From: Chitinophaga skermanii
Lineage (GTDB): Bacteria > Bacteroidota > Bacteroidia > Chitinophagales > Chitinophagaceae
Length of the DNA: 64,000 bases
Reading direction: 5' to 3'
Assembly (NCBI RefSeq): GCF_003259335.1
Contig: NZ_QLLL01000005.1
Coordinates: forward strand, 62,001 to 126,000
Of this stretch, positions 45,543 through 53,441 are shown in pieces. The notes under the pieces are model-generated. The model had not been told where the DNA came from, did not search any database, and was given only the letters and a program-made list of their open reading frames with translations. Position 1 is the first letter of the stretch, and each line of letters begins with the position of its first letter. A program made the translations under genes and the position numbers.

Positions 45543-46352
45543 ATGCAAATAGAATTGCCAAGTAATAAGAAGATATATTTCGCGTCGGATTTCCACTTAG
45601 GTGTACCGTCTAAGGAAAAAAGCCGCGAGCGCGAACGCGTGATCTTACAGTGGTTGAACGAAGTAGAGCAAGATGCGGCACACATATTTTTAGTGGGCGA
45701 TTTGTTTGATTTTTGGTTCGAATACAAGCAAGTAGTGCCGAAAGGGTACGTGCGTTTACTAGGCAAGCTGGCCGATTTAACCGATAAGGGTATTGGCATT
45801 TCGGTATTTATTGGTAACCATGATATGTGGATGAATGGGTATTTTGAAGATGAATTGAATATTCCTGTTTACTACGAACCGCAAACATTCGATATCAAAG
45901 GCAAGAAATTCTATATTGGTCATGGCGACGGCCTTGGTCCCGGCGATCATGGCTATAAATTCCTCAAAAAGGTTTTCCGCAATCCTTTCTGCCGATGGGC
46001 ATTCTCAGCTCTTCATCCTGCATGGGGCATTGGATTGGCTAATTACTTCAGCCGTAAAAGTCGCGCTAAAACCGGCCTAGAACTAGAGCATTTCCTCGGG
46101 GAGGAGAATGAATGGCTGGCTATCTATTCTAAAGAAGTTTTACAGAAAGAACATTTCGATTATTTCATTTTCGGGCATAGGCACTTGCCTCTTGATTTGA
46201 AAGTAGGCGATAACAGTCGCTATATTAACCTGGGTGAGTGGATGAATTACTTTACCTATGCTGAGTTCGATGGGAACGATGTGAAATTAAAGTATTACAC
46301 GGGGGCTGCGCATTTGCGTCCACCGGGATTAAACATCGAGAATTTCGTGTAA
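45543..46352 (+). CDS. lpxH: UDP-2,3-diacylglucosamine diphosphatase (LpxH-like)
   Basis: A 269-residue calcineurin-type metallophosphoesterase that cleaves UDP-2,3-diacylglucosamine to lipid X in lipid A synthesis. The two-metal site is complete: DFHLG (Asp16, His18), GDLFDFW (Asp53), GNHDMW near 90, GHGDGLG near 124 and GHRHLP near 209. The chosen ATG at 45543 begins just before the first motif; the open frame extends 20 codons upstream through the promoter and terminator, which cannot be coding. Its last 24 bases overlap the 3' end of recO on the other strand. Confidence 0.92.
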   Translation: MQIELPSNKKIYFASDFHLGVPSKEKSRERERVILQWLNEVEQDAAHIFLVGDLFDFWFEYKQVVPKGYVRLLGKLADLTDKGIGISVFIGNHDMWMNGYFEDELNIPVYYEPQTFDIKGKKFYIGHGDGLGPGDHGYKFLKKVFRNPFCRWAFSALHPAWGIGLANYFSRKSRAKTGLELEHFLGEENEWLAIYSKEVLQKEHFDYFIFGHRHLPLDLKVGDNSRYINLGEWMNYFTYAEFDGNDVKLKYYTGAAHLRPPGLNIENFV

Positions 46353-47066
46353 AATAGGCGGGCTGTGCATTTCCGTGAAGTCGGGAATGTGTAATTTAAA
46401 GAACTCCAAGTACGTATACATCAAGTTTCTCCGTAAGTTTTTATTTAAAGGGATTTTATCCAAATCTTCGACGTTTTGCACACGCAATAAACGATCGGTG
46501 ATTTCGCTATTGGTTTCATCGAGGTGATGGGTATGGTGGGGTGGAAGATCGGTGAAAATACCTTCTTGTAGATCTAAAAAAGGGGTATAGTTCGAGTAGT
46601 GGCCGTTAATACCAAAACCCATATGAGAAGCTAGTTTCAGTGTGAAATATAAAGGCAAGTTCGCGGCTACATTGGCCGGAGCTTGGTCGAGTAATTGCAG
46701 GCTGGAAGAGGCGAAATAGAATAGATCTGGCTGATGTTCGGGTTGTCGCAAGACCTTTTGCAGTAGCTCGATCATATATAGCGCTACGGTATTTTTCACC
46801 ACGTTTACATGCAAAGCTGTATAAATATACCGCAACTTGAATTCCGAGATGCGGTGAAGGTTTTTTTGTTCTTGGTGGTACACTACTAAATCCAAGATAT
46901 TCCCGGGTTGCAACAGGTTGCCCTTAGCCGATTTCGGCTTAGAAGAACGAGCGCCGTTCACGATATACGACTGGATACCGAATAGTTCAGTGAAAATGCT
47001 CACGATAATGCTGGCTTCGCCGTATTTCACCGTGCGTAAAACAATGCCGGGCGTTTTATGTAACAT
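46329..47066 (-). CDS. recO: DNA repair protein RecO
   Basis: A 245-residue recombination mediator that, with RecR, loads RecA onto SSB-coated DNA. The N-terminal OB fold is recognisable (GIVLRTVKYGEASIIVSIFTELFG near 7-30, followed by GARSSKPKSAKGNLLQPGNIL), and the helical C-terminal half begins near 85. It has no cysteines, so it lacks the zinc finger found in Deinococcus-type RecO. It is transcribed after porZ, 26 bases downstream, and its 3' end overlaps lpxH. Confidence 0.92.
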   Translation of the reverse strand: MLHKTPGIVLRTVKYGEASIIVSIFTELFGIQSYIVNGARSSKPKSAKGNLLQPGNILDLVVYHQEQKNLHRISEFKLRYIYTALHVNVVKNTVALYMIELLQKVLRQPEHQPDLFYFASSSLQLLDQAPANVAANLPLYFTLKLASHMGFGINGHYSNYTPFLDLQEGIFTDLPPHHTHHLDETNSEITDRLLRVQNVEDLDKIPLNKNLRRNLMYTYLEFFKLHIPDFTEMHSPPILHEILDV

Positions 47067-47092
47067 AGTGCTGCAAATGTCGGTATACCGGG

Positions 47093-49249
47093 TTAATTGA
47101 TAAAAACGATTTTTGCGACTGACTTTTCCCTTCCATCATCGCCTTGGGCGAATACGAGATATACCCCGGTTTGCGGGCGATTCCCTTTAGCATCTTTCCC
47201 ATTCCATACTGCTTGTGTACCGTTGGCACGGAGCTGTACTACTAGTTGGCCAGTAATATCTGTGATTTTCACCAGGGCATTACGAGGAACCCCGCGAATG
47301 CCGATAGGGCCCTGGTAAGTGGGTTTTACAGGATTGGGGAATACCAGCACATTCGTGGGCGTTTCGGCGATTTCGTTGCCGGTGGCCGTTCCACGGTAGG
47401 CTAGCAGACCTGCTGTTGTGGCGAAGAATATTTCGCCATTTGTTGGGTCGATAGCTATTTGTAGTATGATATTGCTGGGGAGTGGTGAATTGGAGGTGTT
47501 GAAATGGGTAATAACTTTTGTGCCTTGCGGGTTTACTAGCCATGTTCCATTATTAGTACCTATCCATTTGCGGTTGGCGCCATCTACGGCAATGCAGTGA
47601 ATCGTTTCATTTTTTAGTAAGTAGCTAGGGGTGTTATTATCCATTACTACAGGCCAAACGGCGTTACAATCGTTGGTAAATAAGGTGTTTGTACAGGGAA
47701 AGTATCCTAACCCGCTAGCAGTTCCCACCCATACATTCCCATCGTGATCAAGTGAGAGGCTGCGAACATCGTTGTTGGGTAGGTTGCCATTTATTTTCGT
47801 GACTTGTTTCCAGTTAGTGGTATTGGAATTGTTAAGTAAGAGTAGTCCATTTTCCCCGGGGAGCTGCATCCATTTTTGTTGGAGGCCATCGATTAGGATG
47901 TTACCAACAGTGTTATTAGGAATAAAAAAGGGAGGTGCCATGCGGGTGAAATTGCCGTTGGTGGATTGTAGGACTACAGGGTTGGGGTTATTTTGAAAGG
48001 TGAACCAGGTATTGTGTTGTGCATCGATAGTAACAGCATTCATGTTATTAGCGCTGGCATCAGTATCGAAAGATGGTATTGGATGTTGCGTGATGGATTT
48101 ATTTGGGAGAATGGAGATGAGGCCATTTCCTAGGCTACTGGCTAATAAAGTTTGTGATTGTAGATTGTAAGCGAGGCTGGTAATTTGAGTATTTGGGATT
48201 GGATGGGTTGTCCAATCGTTATTGCTGAAACTACAAATGGGGTCGCCATTTAGACCTGCTACGAATAGTGATTTGCCATTGTGGAGGAGTAGTTGTGGTT
48301 GGGAAATGCGCATCCCAACAGGCAGCGCTTCCGTCCAGTTACCTTGATATTGGATGAGTAGGCCTTTGCTGGTATCTGCGATACACAATTGGGTGCCTAT
48401 TAAATTGATCGCTACTGGATGAGGGAATTCGGGGGAATTGAATTGTTGTATAGTAGTGCCTGTAGTGGATAATTCGGCGTATTGGGTATTCCCAATTTTG
48501 ATCCATGCGTTTTGTATAGGCTGAATGGGTTGGGGGCTTTGAAAAATGGGTTGCCAGCCATTCTTATAGGCGAATACTTGTGATCCATTGCTATACCCCA
48601 GCCAATTGTTACCCTTAATGAATTGGGTAATTCGAGTGGGGCTTGTGGTTTCCCAGGATTTGTAGTTGTTGAGCACGGCACTGTTTGCGGGCGCTTTTAG
48701 GATACCTTCTTCCGTTGCCAAGAAAATCCATCCATCTACCACCCCCATATCGTAAACGGTTGCAAACTGGCCATTGTGCCCTATAACATAAGTATCGGCT
48801 ACCTCTTCTTTCTGTAAATTCACTACTACCACTCCAATACTCGTGCAGATATAAGCCGCTTGTTGGTAGCAAACTACTTGGTAAATGGTTTTCGTAGCGG
48901 GTAATTGCTTAAGATAGAAGTCGGGGATATTGATTACCGCTTCATCCTTTACTAAGTCGATATTGCCGTTGCTGTAGGCAATTAATAGTGTTTGTAAATC
49001 GTATTGGTAGGCAATTTGTGCAATATTGGCATCGTGAAGGCCTGTTATCTTATTATAAACATCGAATGTATTTTCATCCAGGCGCCAGCGAACGACCTCG
49101 TTTTTTGTAGCATAAAAATAGTTGTTTCCACCCAAAGCTACGTCTACACCCGCTTGCAGGTTATAGAAAGTACGCCACTGACCAATAGGCGTTTGTGCTT
49201 GCGTAGTAAGGGAAAGGAACAAGATGCAACAACAAAGTAATAATCGCAT
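47093..49249 (-). CDS. porZ: Type IX secretion surface protein PorZ-like
   Basis: A 718-residue exported protein. Signal peptide MRLLLCCCILFLSLTTQAQ, then IGQWRTFYNLQAGVDVALGG and the YSNGNIDLV text typical of PorZ N-termini. Two seven-bladed beta-propellers of the two-component-regulator type follow, with blades such as DNVWVGTASGLGYF near 505 and NRKWIGTNNGTWLV near 560. A C-terminal type IX secretion signal domain begins near 630 (VLVFPNPVKP) and ends FAQGDDGREKSVAKIVFIN. In Porphyromonas, PorZ is part of the attachment complex that processes secreted cargo and delivers A-LPS. It is encoded just before recO, a common neighbourhood in the phylum. Confidence 0.85.
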   Translation of the reverse strand: MRLLLCCCILFLSLTTQAQTPIGQWRTFYNLQAGVDVALGGNNYFYATKNEVVRWRLDENTFDVYNKITGLHDANIAQIAYQYDLQTLLIAYSNGNIDLVKDEAVINIPDFYLKQLPATKTIYQVVCYQQAAYICTSIGVVVVNLQKEEVADTYVIGHNGQFATVYDMGVVDGWIFLATEEGILKAPANSAVLNNYKSWETTSPTRITQFIKGNNWLGYSNGSQVFAYKNGWQPIFQSPQPIQPIQNAWIKIGNTQYAELSTTGTTIQQFNSPEFPHPVAINLIGTQLCIADTSKGLLIQYQGNWTEALPVGMRISQPQLLLHNGKSLFVAGLNGDPICSFSNNDWTTHPIPNTQITSLAYNLQSQTLLASSLGNGLISILPNKSITQHPIPSFDTDASANNMNAVTIDAQHNTWFTFQNNPNPVVLQSTNGNFTRMAPPFFIPNNTVGNILIDGLQQKWMQLPGENGLLLLNNSNTTNWKQVTKINGNLPNNDVRSLSLDHDGNVWVGTASGLGYFPCTNTLFTNDCNAVWPVVMDNNTPSYLLKNETIHCIAVDGANRKWIGTNNGTWLVNPQGTKVITHFNTSNSPLPSNIILQIAIDPTNGEIFFATTAGLLAYRGTATGNEIAETPTNVLVFPNPVKPTYQGPIGIRGVPRNALVKITDITGQLVVQLRANGTQAVWNGKDAKGNRPQTGVYLVFAQGDDGREKSVAKIVFIN

Positions 49250-49381
49250 AGGTGTTCATAAGATTGAAAGACCAAGTTAGCGTTAAATACCGTTAATTCG
49301 TAGAGAAGGCTGCGGCATACCTTCAGATTTTTGCGATTCTTTGTTTACCTTTAGGCCATTTACCAAATTTGAAAAATCCTT

Positions 49382-51802
49382 ATGTGGCAACGCCTTGCTG
49401 GTTTTGTATTAAAATTTAGGTTATCGTTGTTAGCCGTACTGTTGTTGGGCACTGTTGTGATGGGCTATTTCGCCAGCAAAGTGCAGTTGAGCTACGACAA
49501 TCTAAATGCCATTCCTACTGATAACCCGAAGCTCAAAGTTTACCAACAATTTAAGAAGCAATTCGGTGAAGATGGTAACATGATGGTGTTGGGCATTCAA
49601 ACCAACGATTTCTTTAAAATCGAATTCTTTAAAGATTATGTTGCCCTTAACGACGCGATTAAGAAGATCCCGGCCGTTGAAAACGTATTAAGCATTCCAG
49701 GGGCTATTAACTTGGTAAAAAACGATAGCACGAAGAAATTGGCGGCTATTGAAATATTCAAACCCCTACCTACTACCCAAGTAGAGCTCGACAGCCTAGC
49801 TGCTGTTTTCCAAAACTTACCTTTCTATCACGGTTTATTATATTCTCCTACTGAAAAAGCTTACCTCATCGCCATCCGCATCAACCGTGACGTACTTAAC
49901 TCGAGTAAACGTGTAGGTGTGATCAACGAGATTTCGAGTGTAGCCAATGCGTTCAGTGAGAAACATCAAACAGAAGTACACTTAAGTGGTTTACCATTAA
50001 TTCGTACGAACCTGGCAGTAAAAGTGGCGAACGAACTAAAGCTTTTCTTGGCCATTTCATTCTTATTAACAGCATGTATTTTACTGATCTTCTTTAGAAG
50101 CATCAGCGCGGTGTTAATGAGTATGGTGGTTGTAGCCATTGGGGTGATTTGGTCGTTGGGAACAATCCAAATATTAGGGTATAAATTGACCTTATTAACG
50201 GGCTTGATTCCGCCATTGATCGTGGTAATTGGTATTCCAAACTGTGTTTACTTCCTAAATAAATACCATACAGAATATGCGATACATGGCAACAAGGTGA
50301 AGGCCTTGGTGCGTATGGTGCAGAAAATGGGTATTGTAACCTTGTTTACGAACATTACGGCCGCTATTGGTTTCGGGGTATTCTGCTTTACGAATAGTGC
50401 CATTTTGAAAGAATTTGGTGCGGTGGCAGGTATCAATATCATGTTGATCTTCTTGATCTCCTTTATATTCTTGCCTTCCGTATTAAGCTATTTACCGCCA
50501 CCGAAAACCAAGCATACCAGCTACTTGGAAAACGGTGCGTTTACGAAGTTATTAGACTTTTTAACCACGCTTGTATTCAAATACAGGCCGATTATATATA
50601 CTGTAACAGTGGTATTTGTGGTAGGTGCTATTTGGGGAATGACGAGGTTAGAGCCTAGGGCGTATATGCTCGACGATGTTCCGCATACCGACCGTTTGTA
50701 TACAGATTTGAAATTCTTTGAAAAGAACTTCAAAGGTGTTATGCCATTGGAAATTGAAATAGATACGAAGAAAAAGAACGGTGTAATTGGTTTACAGACC
50801 TTGAATAAATTGGATGAGTTATCCAACTTAATTGTACAGCAACCTGAATTCGCTCGCCCGTTATCGATTTCTGAAGGTATTAAATTTGCGCGCCAAGCAT
50901 ATTACGATGGGGATAGTACCAGCTATTCCATTCCGAATTCTTTCGACATTGGGTTTTTGGCGAGTTATTTAAGAATGAAAGGAGGAGAAGGTGAGAATGC
51001 GAATGCATCGATGTTTAATAAGCTTTTGGCTTCCTTTATGGATAGTACGCGCCAAGTGGCTCGTATGAGTGTGAATATGGCAGACGTGGGGTCGGAGAGG
51101 TTGCCGGCTTTGTTAGATACATTACGTCCACAAGTAGATCAAATCTTCGATACGGCACAATATAAAGTAACCTTTACGGGTACTAGCATCATTTTCTTAG
51201 AGGGCTCTCGTTTCATCATTAATGGTTTGGCGGAAAGTATCATCTTGGCATTTGGTTTAATTATCTTGTGTATGTTGTACTTGTTCCGTTCATTCAAAAT
51301 GTTAATAATATCACTGGTGCCGAATGTAATACCTTTATTGGTAACGGCAGGCGTAATGGGATGGATGGGCATAGCCATAAAGCCATCTACCGTGTTAGTA
51401 TTTAGTGTGGCCTTAGGTATTGCGATAGATGTAACCATTCGATTCTTAGTGAACTTTAAGCAAGAATTGCCATTACATAACTTTGATATATCGGCGACTG
51501 TTAAGCAAACAATTCATGAAACGGGATTGAGTATTATTTATACTTCATTGATATTATTTGCTGGTTTCATGATATTCAGCTTTTCGGGATTTGGCGGTAC
51601 GAAAGCATTGGGGTGGTTAACATCCCTAACATTAGTAATGGCGATGATTACTAACTTGACGATATTGCCGGCTATGTTATTGTGGATGGAGAAGGGTTTG
51701 ATGAAGAAGGCGAAGAAGAAGGAATTATGGAAGACTTTGGATGCGGAGGAAGATATCGAGATCTCTAAATTGGGATTGAAGGAAGACGAGGATGAGAAAT
51801 AA
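49382..51802 (+). CDS. RND superfamily (MMPL-type) transporter
   Basis: An 806-residue inner-membrane transporter of the RND superfamily, with two repeated halves. Each half has one helix (about 14-32 and 400-420), a large extracytoplasmic loop, then five helices (about 220-360 and 615-770). The conserved LPSVLSYLPPP and SVALGIAIDVTIRFL segments carry the expected RND text. A charged Lys/Glu C-terminal tail follows. It has no adaptor or outer-membrane partner beside it, which suits the MMPL/HpnN-like group that moves lipids or hopanoids rather than a tripartite drug pump. The specific substrate is unknown. A terminator follows. Confidence 0.88.
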   Translation: MWQRLAGFVLKFRLSLLAVLLLGTVVMGYFASKVQLSYDNLNAIPTDNPKLKVYQQFKKQFGEDGNMMVLGIQTNDFFKIEFFKDYVALNDAIKKIPAVENVLSIPGAINLVKNDSTKKLAAIEIFKPLPTTQVELDSLAAVFQNLPFYHGLLYSPTEKAYLIAIRINRDVLNSSKRVGVINEISSVANAFSEKHQTEVHLSGLPLIRTNLAVKVANELKLFLAISFLLTACILLIFFRSISAVLMSMVVVAIGVIWSLGTIQILGYKLTLLTGLIPPLIVVIGIPNCVYFLNKYHTEYAIHGNKVKALVRMVQKMGIVTLFTNITAAIGFGVFCFTNSAILKEFGAVAGINIMLIFLISFIFLPSVLSYLPPPKTKHTSYLENGAFTKLLDFLTTLVFKYRPIIYTVTVVFVVGAIWGMTRLEPRAYMLDDVPHTDRLYTDLKFFEKNFKGVMPLEIEIDTKKKNGVIGLQTLNKLDELSNLIVQQPEFARPLSISEGIKFARQAYYDGDSTSYSIPNSFDIGFLASYLRMKGGEGENANASMFNKLLASFMDSTRQVARMSVNMADVGSERLPALLDTLRPQVDQIFDTAQYKVTFTGTSIIFLEGSRFIINGLAESIILAFGLIILCMLYLFRSFKMLIISLVPNVIPLLVTAGVMGWMGIAIKPSTVLVFSVALGIAIDVTIRFLVNFKQELPLHNFDISATVKQTIHETGLSIIYTSLILFAGFMIFSFSGFGGTKALGWLTSLTLVMAMITNLTILPAMLLWMEKGLMKKAKKKELWKTLDAEEDIEISKLGLKEDEDEK

Positions 51803-51830
51803 TGGATATGAAATAATTGATATACCGTTC

Positions 51831-51867
51831 ACGGCGCAACAATATATGTTGCGCCGTATTTTTTTTA
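51831..51867 (+). terminator. Terminator after the RND/MMPL gene
   Basis: Perfect 11-bp stem ACGGCGCAACA / TGTTGCGCCGT with a five-base loop ATATA, followed by ATTTTTTTTA. Confidence 0.93.
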
Positions 51868-52036
51868 TATATAACTGAATATATAATTCACGATAAATTC
51901 CGTGAAACCCCCAGTAGTAGATTGTTTTAGCAAAGTATGTAAAAATAAAATAATCTAGTAAAATTCATTCATAATTCAGAAACCGCCGCTCGTAATATTA
52001 AGCCACCCTTTACCATTTAAATTTTCGAAGTTTATA

Positions 52037-52765
52037 ATGCCATTTTATAACCTTTTAGATCCAGTAATGAAGAATAAGTACTTAAAGGGTGCTCACTTGT
52101 CTGAGCGCAAATTTAAGGAGATACTAAAGTTATTCTCCGAAGACCTCACTGCAACCCAAATCGCCAGCATTAGTGGCGTAAGCCGGGTTACTGTCAACAG
52201 TTATTTAAAGAAGATTAGGCTTCAAATTGTGCGTTTCTGCGAAGCGGAAATGTCGGTTGTTGCATTACCGTCGAAACCGGTTGCGGCGCGCCAGGGCGTG
52301 TTACAGCAGGGAGAAGCGGATCATGCAGGCTTAGGAAAAGAGATGGATAGGACTGTTAAGCCGGTGATTTTTGGGATTTACCGTTCCGGTAGTAAAGTTT
52401 ACACCGAGATTTTGCCTGATATCAGCCGTTCAATGGTGCAAGCTGTTGTACGTGGCAGATCGATTTTAGAAACGATCGGCACAGCAGATAGGATTCGCAA
52501 ATTCAGCGGGGTAGTAGATTTAGGTCAATACCGCTTATACCATTTAAACCATCATCAAACAGATTCGCAGCAGCGTTCCATTACAGAAGATGTGGATGGA
52601 TTCTGGGCTTTAACGAAGCACAGGTTAGCGAAGTTTAAGGGTTTAAATAGAAACACTGCCTATTTGCATTTGAAAGAATGTGAGTTCAGGTATAACAATA
52701 GAACACAAGATATTTATGTTGTTTTGTTGGAATTACTAAAAAATTTCCCTCTCAATTTATCATGA
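52037..52765 (+). CDS. IS1595/ISXO2-like transposase-derived protein, catalytic residues degenerate
   Basis: A 242-residue protein with the layout of a short IS1595-family transposase: helix-turn-helix at about 37-58 (LTATQIASISGVSRVTVNSY), then a DDE-type core with PVIFGIYRSGSKVYTEILPD near 109-128 and the ending HLKECEFRYNNR at 211-222. By recalled family pattern the catalytic set is damaged. The block around the first Asp (DES/DETYFG) is replaced by a Gln/Ala-rich linker (about 75-105). The second Asp (Asp151) is kept. The HINGIExFW region reads EDVDGFW, losing the Asn and changing Glu to Asp. No terminal inverted repeats were found. It may be a DNA-binding regulator derived from a transposase. 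The ATG at 52067 (MKNKYLK) is a possible alternative start. Confidence 0.75.
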   Translation: MPFYNLLDPVMKNKYLKGAHLSERKFKEILKLFSEDLTATQIASISGVSRVTVNSYLKKIRLQIVRFCEAEMSVVALPSKPVAARQGVLQQGEADHAGLGKEMDRTVKPVIFGIYRSGSKVYTEILPDISRSMVQAVVRGRSILETIGTADRIRKFSGVVDLGQYRLYHLNHHQTDSQQRSITEDVDGFWALTKHRLAKFKGLNRNTAYLHLKECEFRYNNRTQDIYVVLLELLKNFPLNLS

Positions 52766-52772
52766 TAAAAAA

Positions 52773-52798
52773 TTTTCTTCGCTGAAAAGCGAAGAAAA
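52773..52798. other. Perfect 11-bp hairpin with GAAA tetraloop
   Basis: TTTTCTTCGCT-GAAA-AGCGAAGAAAA, 7 bases after the transposase-like gene. On the plus strand no T tract follows; on the minus strand it runs into TTTTTTATC. It may be the gene's terminator, as phylum members often tolerate weak T tracts. Confidence 0.55.
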
Positions 52799-53441
52799 GC
52801 TTATGTACGAAAGTTGTAGTACTTATACGATTTAGCAGTATGTATGTCGATAAATTTATTTTGAAAATATTGAGAGTTGAAAAATATAAAGCCAAAACGT
52901 AGTCAATTAGCTTGACAAATTACCGCCCAATAGCGACAGAAAAATTCAGCCAAATTTAGATCGCCGTAAAACCGGGATCATTATTAACACTTATTATAGT
53001 TTGCAGCCAAAATTCTTGCTCACTATTCCACTGGAATTTTTTTCTTAGTACAAGCTGGTATTATGTTTTAAGCAAACGTTATTACACGGAAACCATGAGT
53101 TTAAACAAAGATTTTTCGATTTAGATTTTGGTTGATGATAAGCGGGCGATACTCTTATTGCCTGCTTTTATTGTACTAACGTGAACGACTATACGAATTA
53201 ATTTTTTGACAAATAAATTAATAAACTTATACGATAGATTATTTTTTTATGTAGATAATTTGGCGTAGCCAATCCGCTGTAACCCTTTAGTGGTAGGTAT
53301 TACAAAGGATTGCCATTTGTTAACGATAATAACAAACAACGTTAAGAATCTGTTACGACATTTTTCTGAATGAAAAAAAATTTTTGAGTTTATTAAGCTA
53401 TTTATATTTGGAAAGTTAAATTTTCGTTAAACAACTAAATC
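52799..53441. other. Long AT-rich leader upstream of the first susC
   Basis: About 640 bases without a gene. It contains an imperfect palindrome near 53318-53337 (TTGTTAACGATAATAACAA) and a promoter box at 53403. Room for regulator binding or a long 5' leader; no anti-sigma/ECF sigma pair, two-component regulator or riboswitch was recognised. Confidence 0.5.
53383..53410 (+). promoter_or_regulatory. Promoter for the first susC-susD pair
   Basis: TTTG at 53383-53386 and TATATTTG at 53403-53410 (full TAnnTTTG match), spacer 16 bases, 31 bases before the ATG. The spacer is slightly short for the Bacteroidota pattern. Confidence 0.55.

Noticed and set aside
52037..52798. An active insertion sequence
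   Set aside because: No terminal inverted repeats or target duplication could be found around the gene, and the catalytic motifs look lost.
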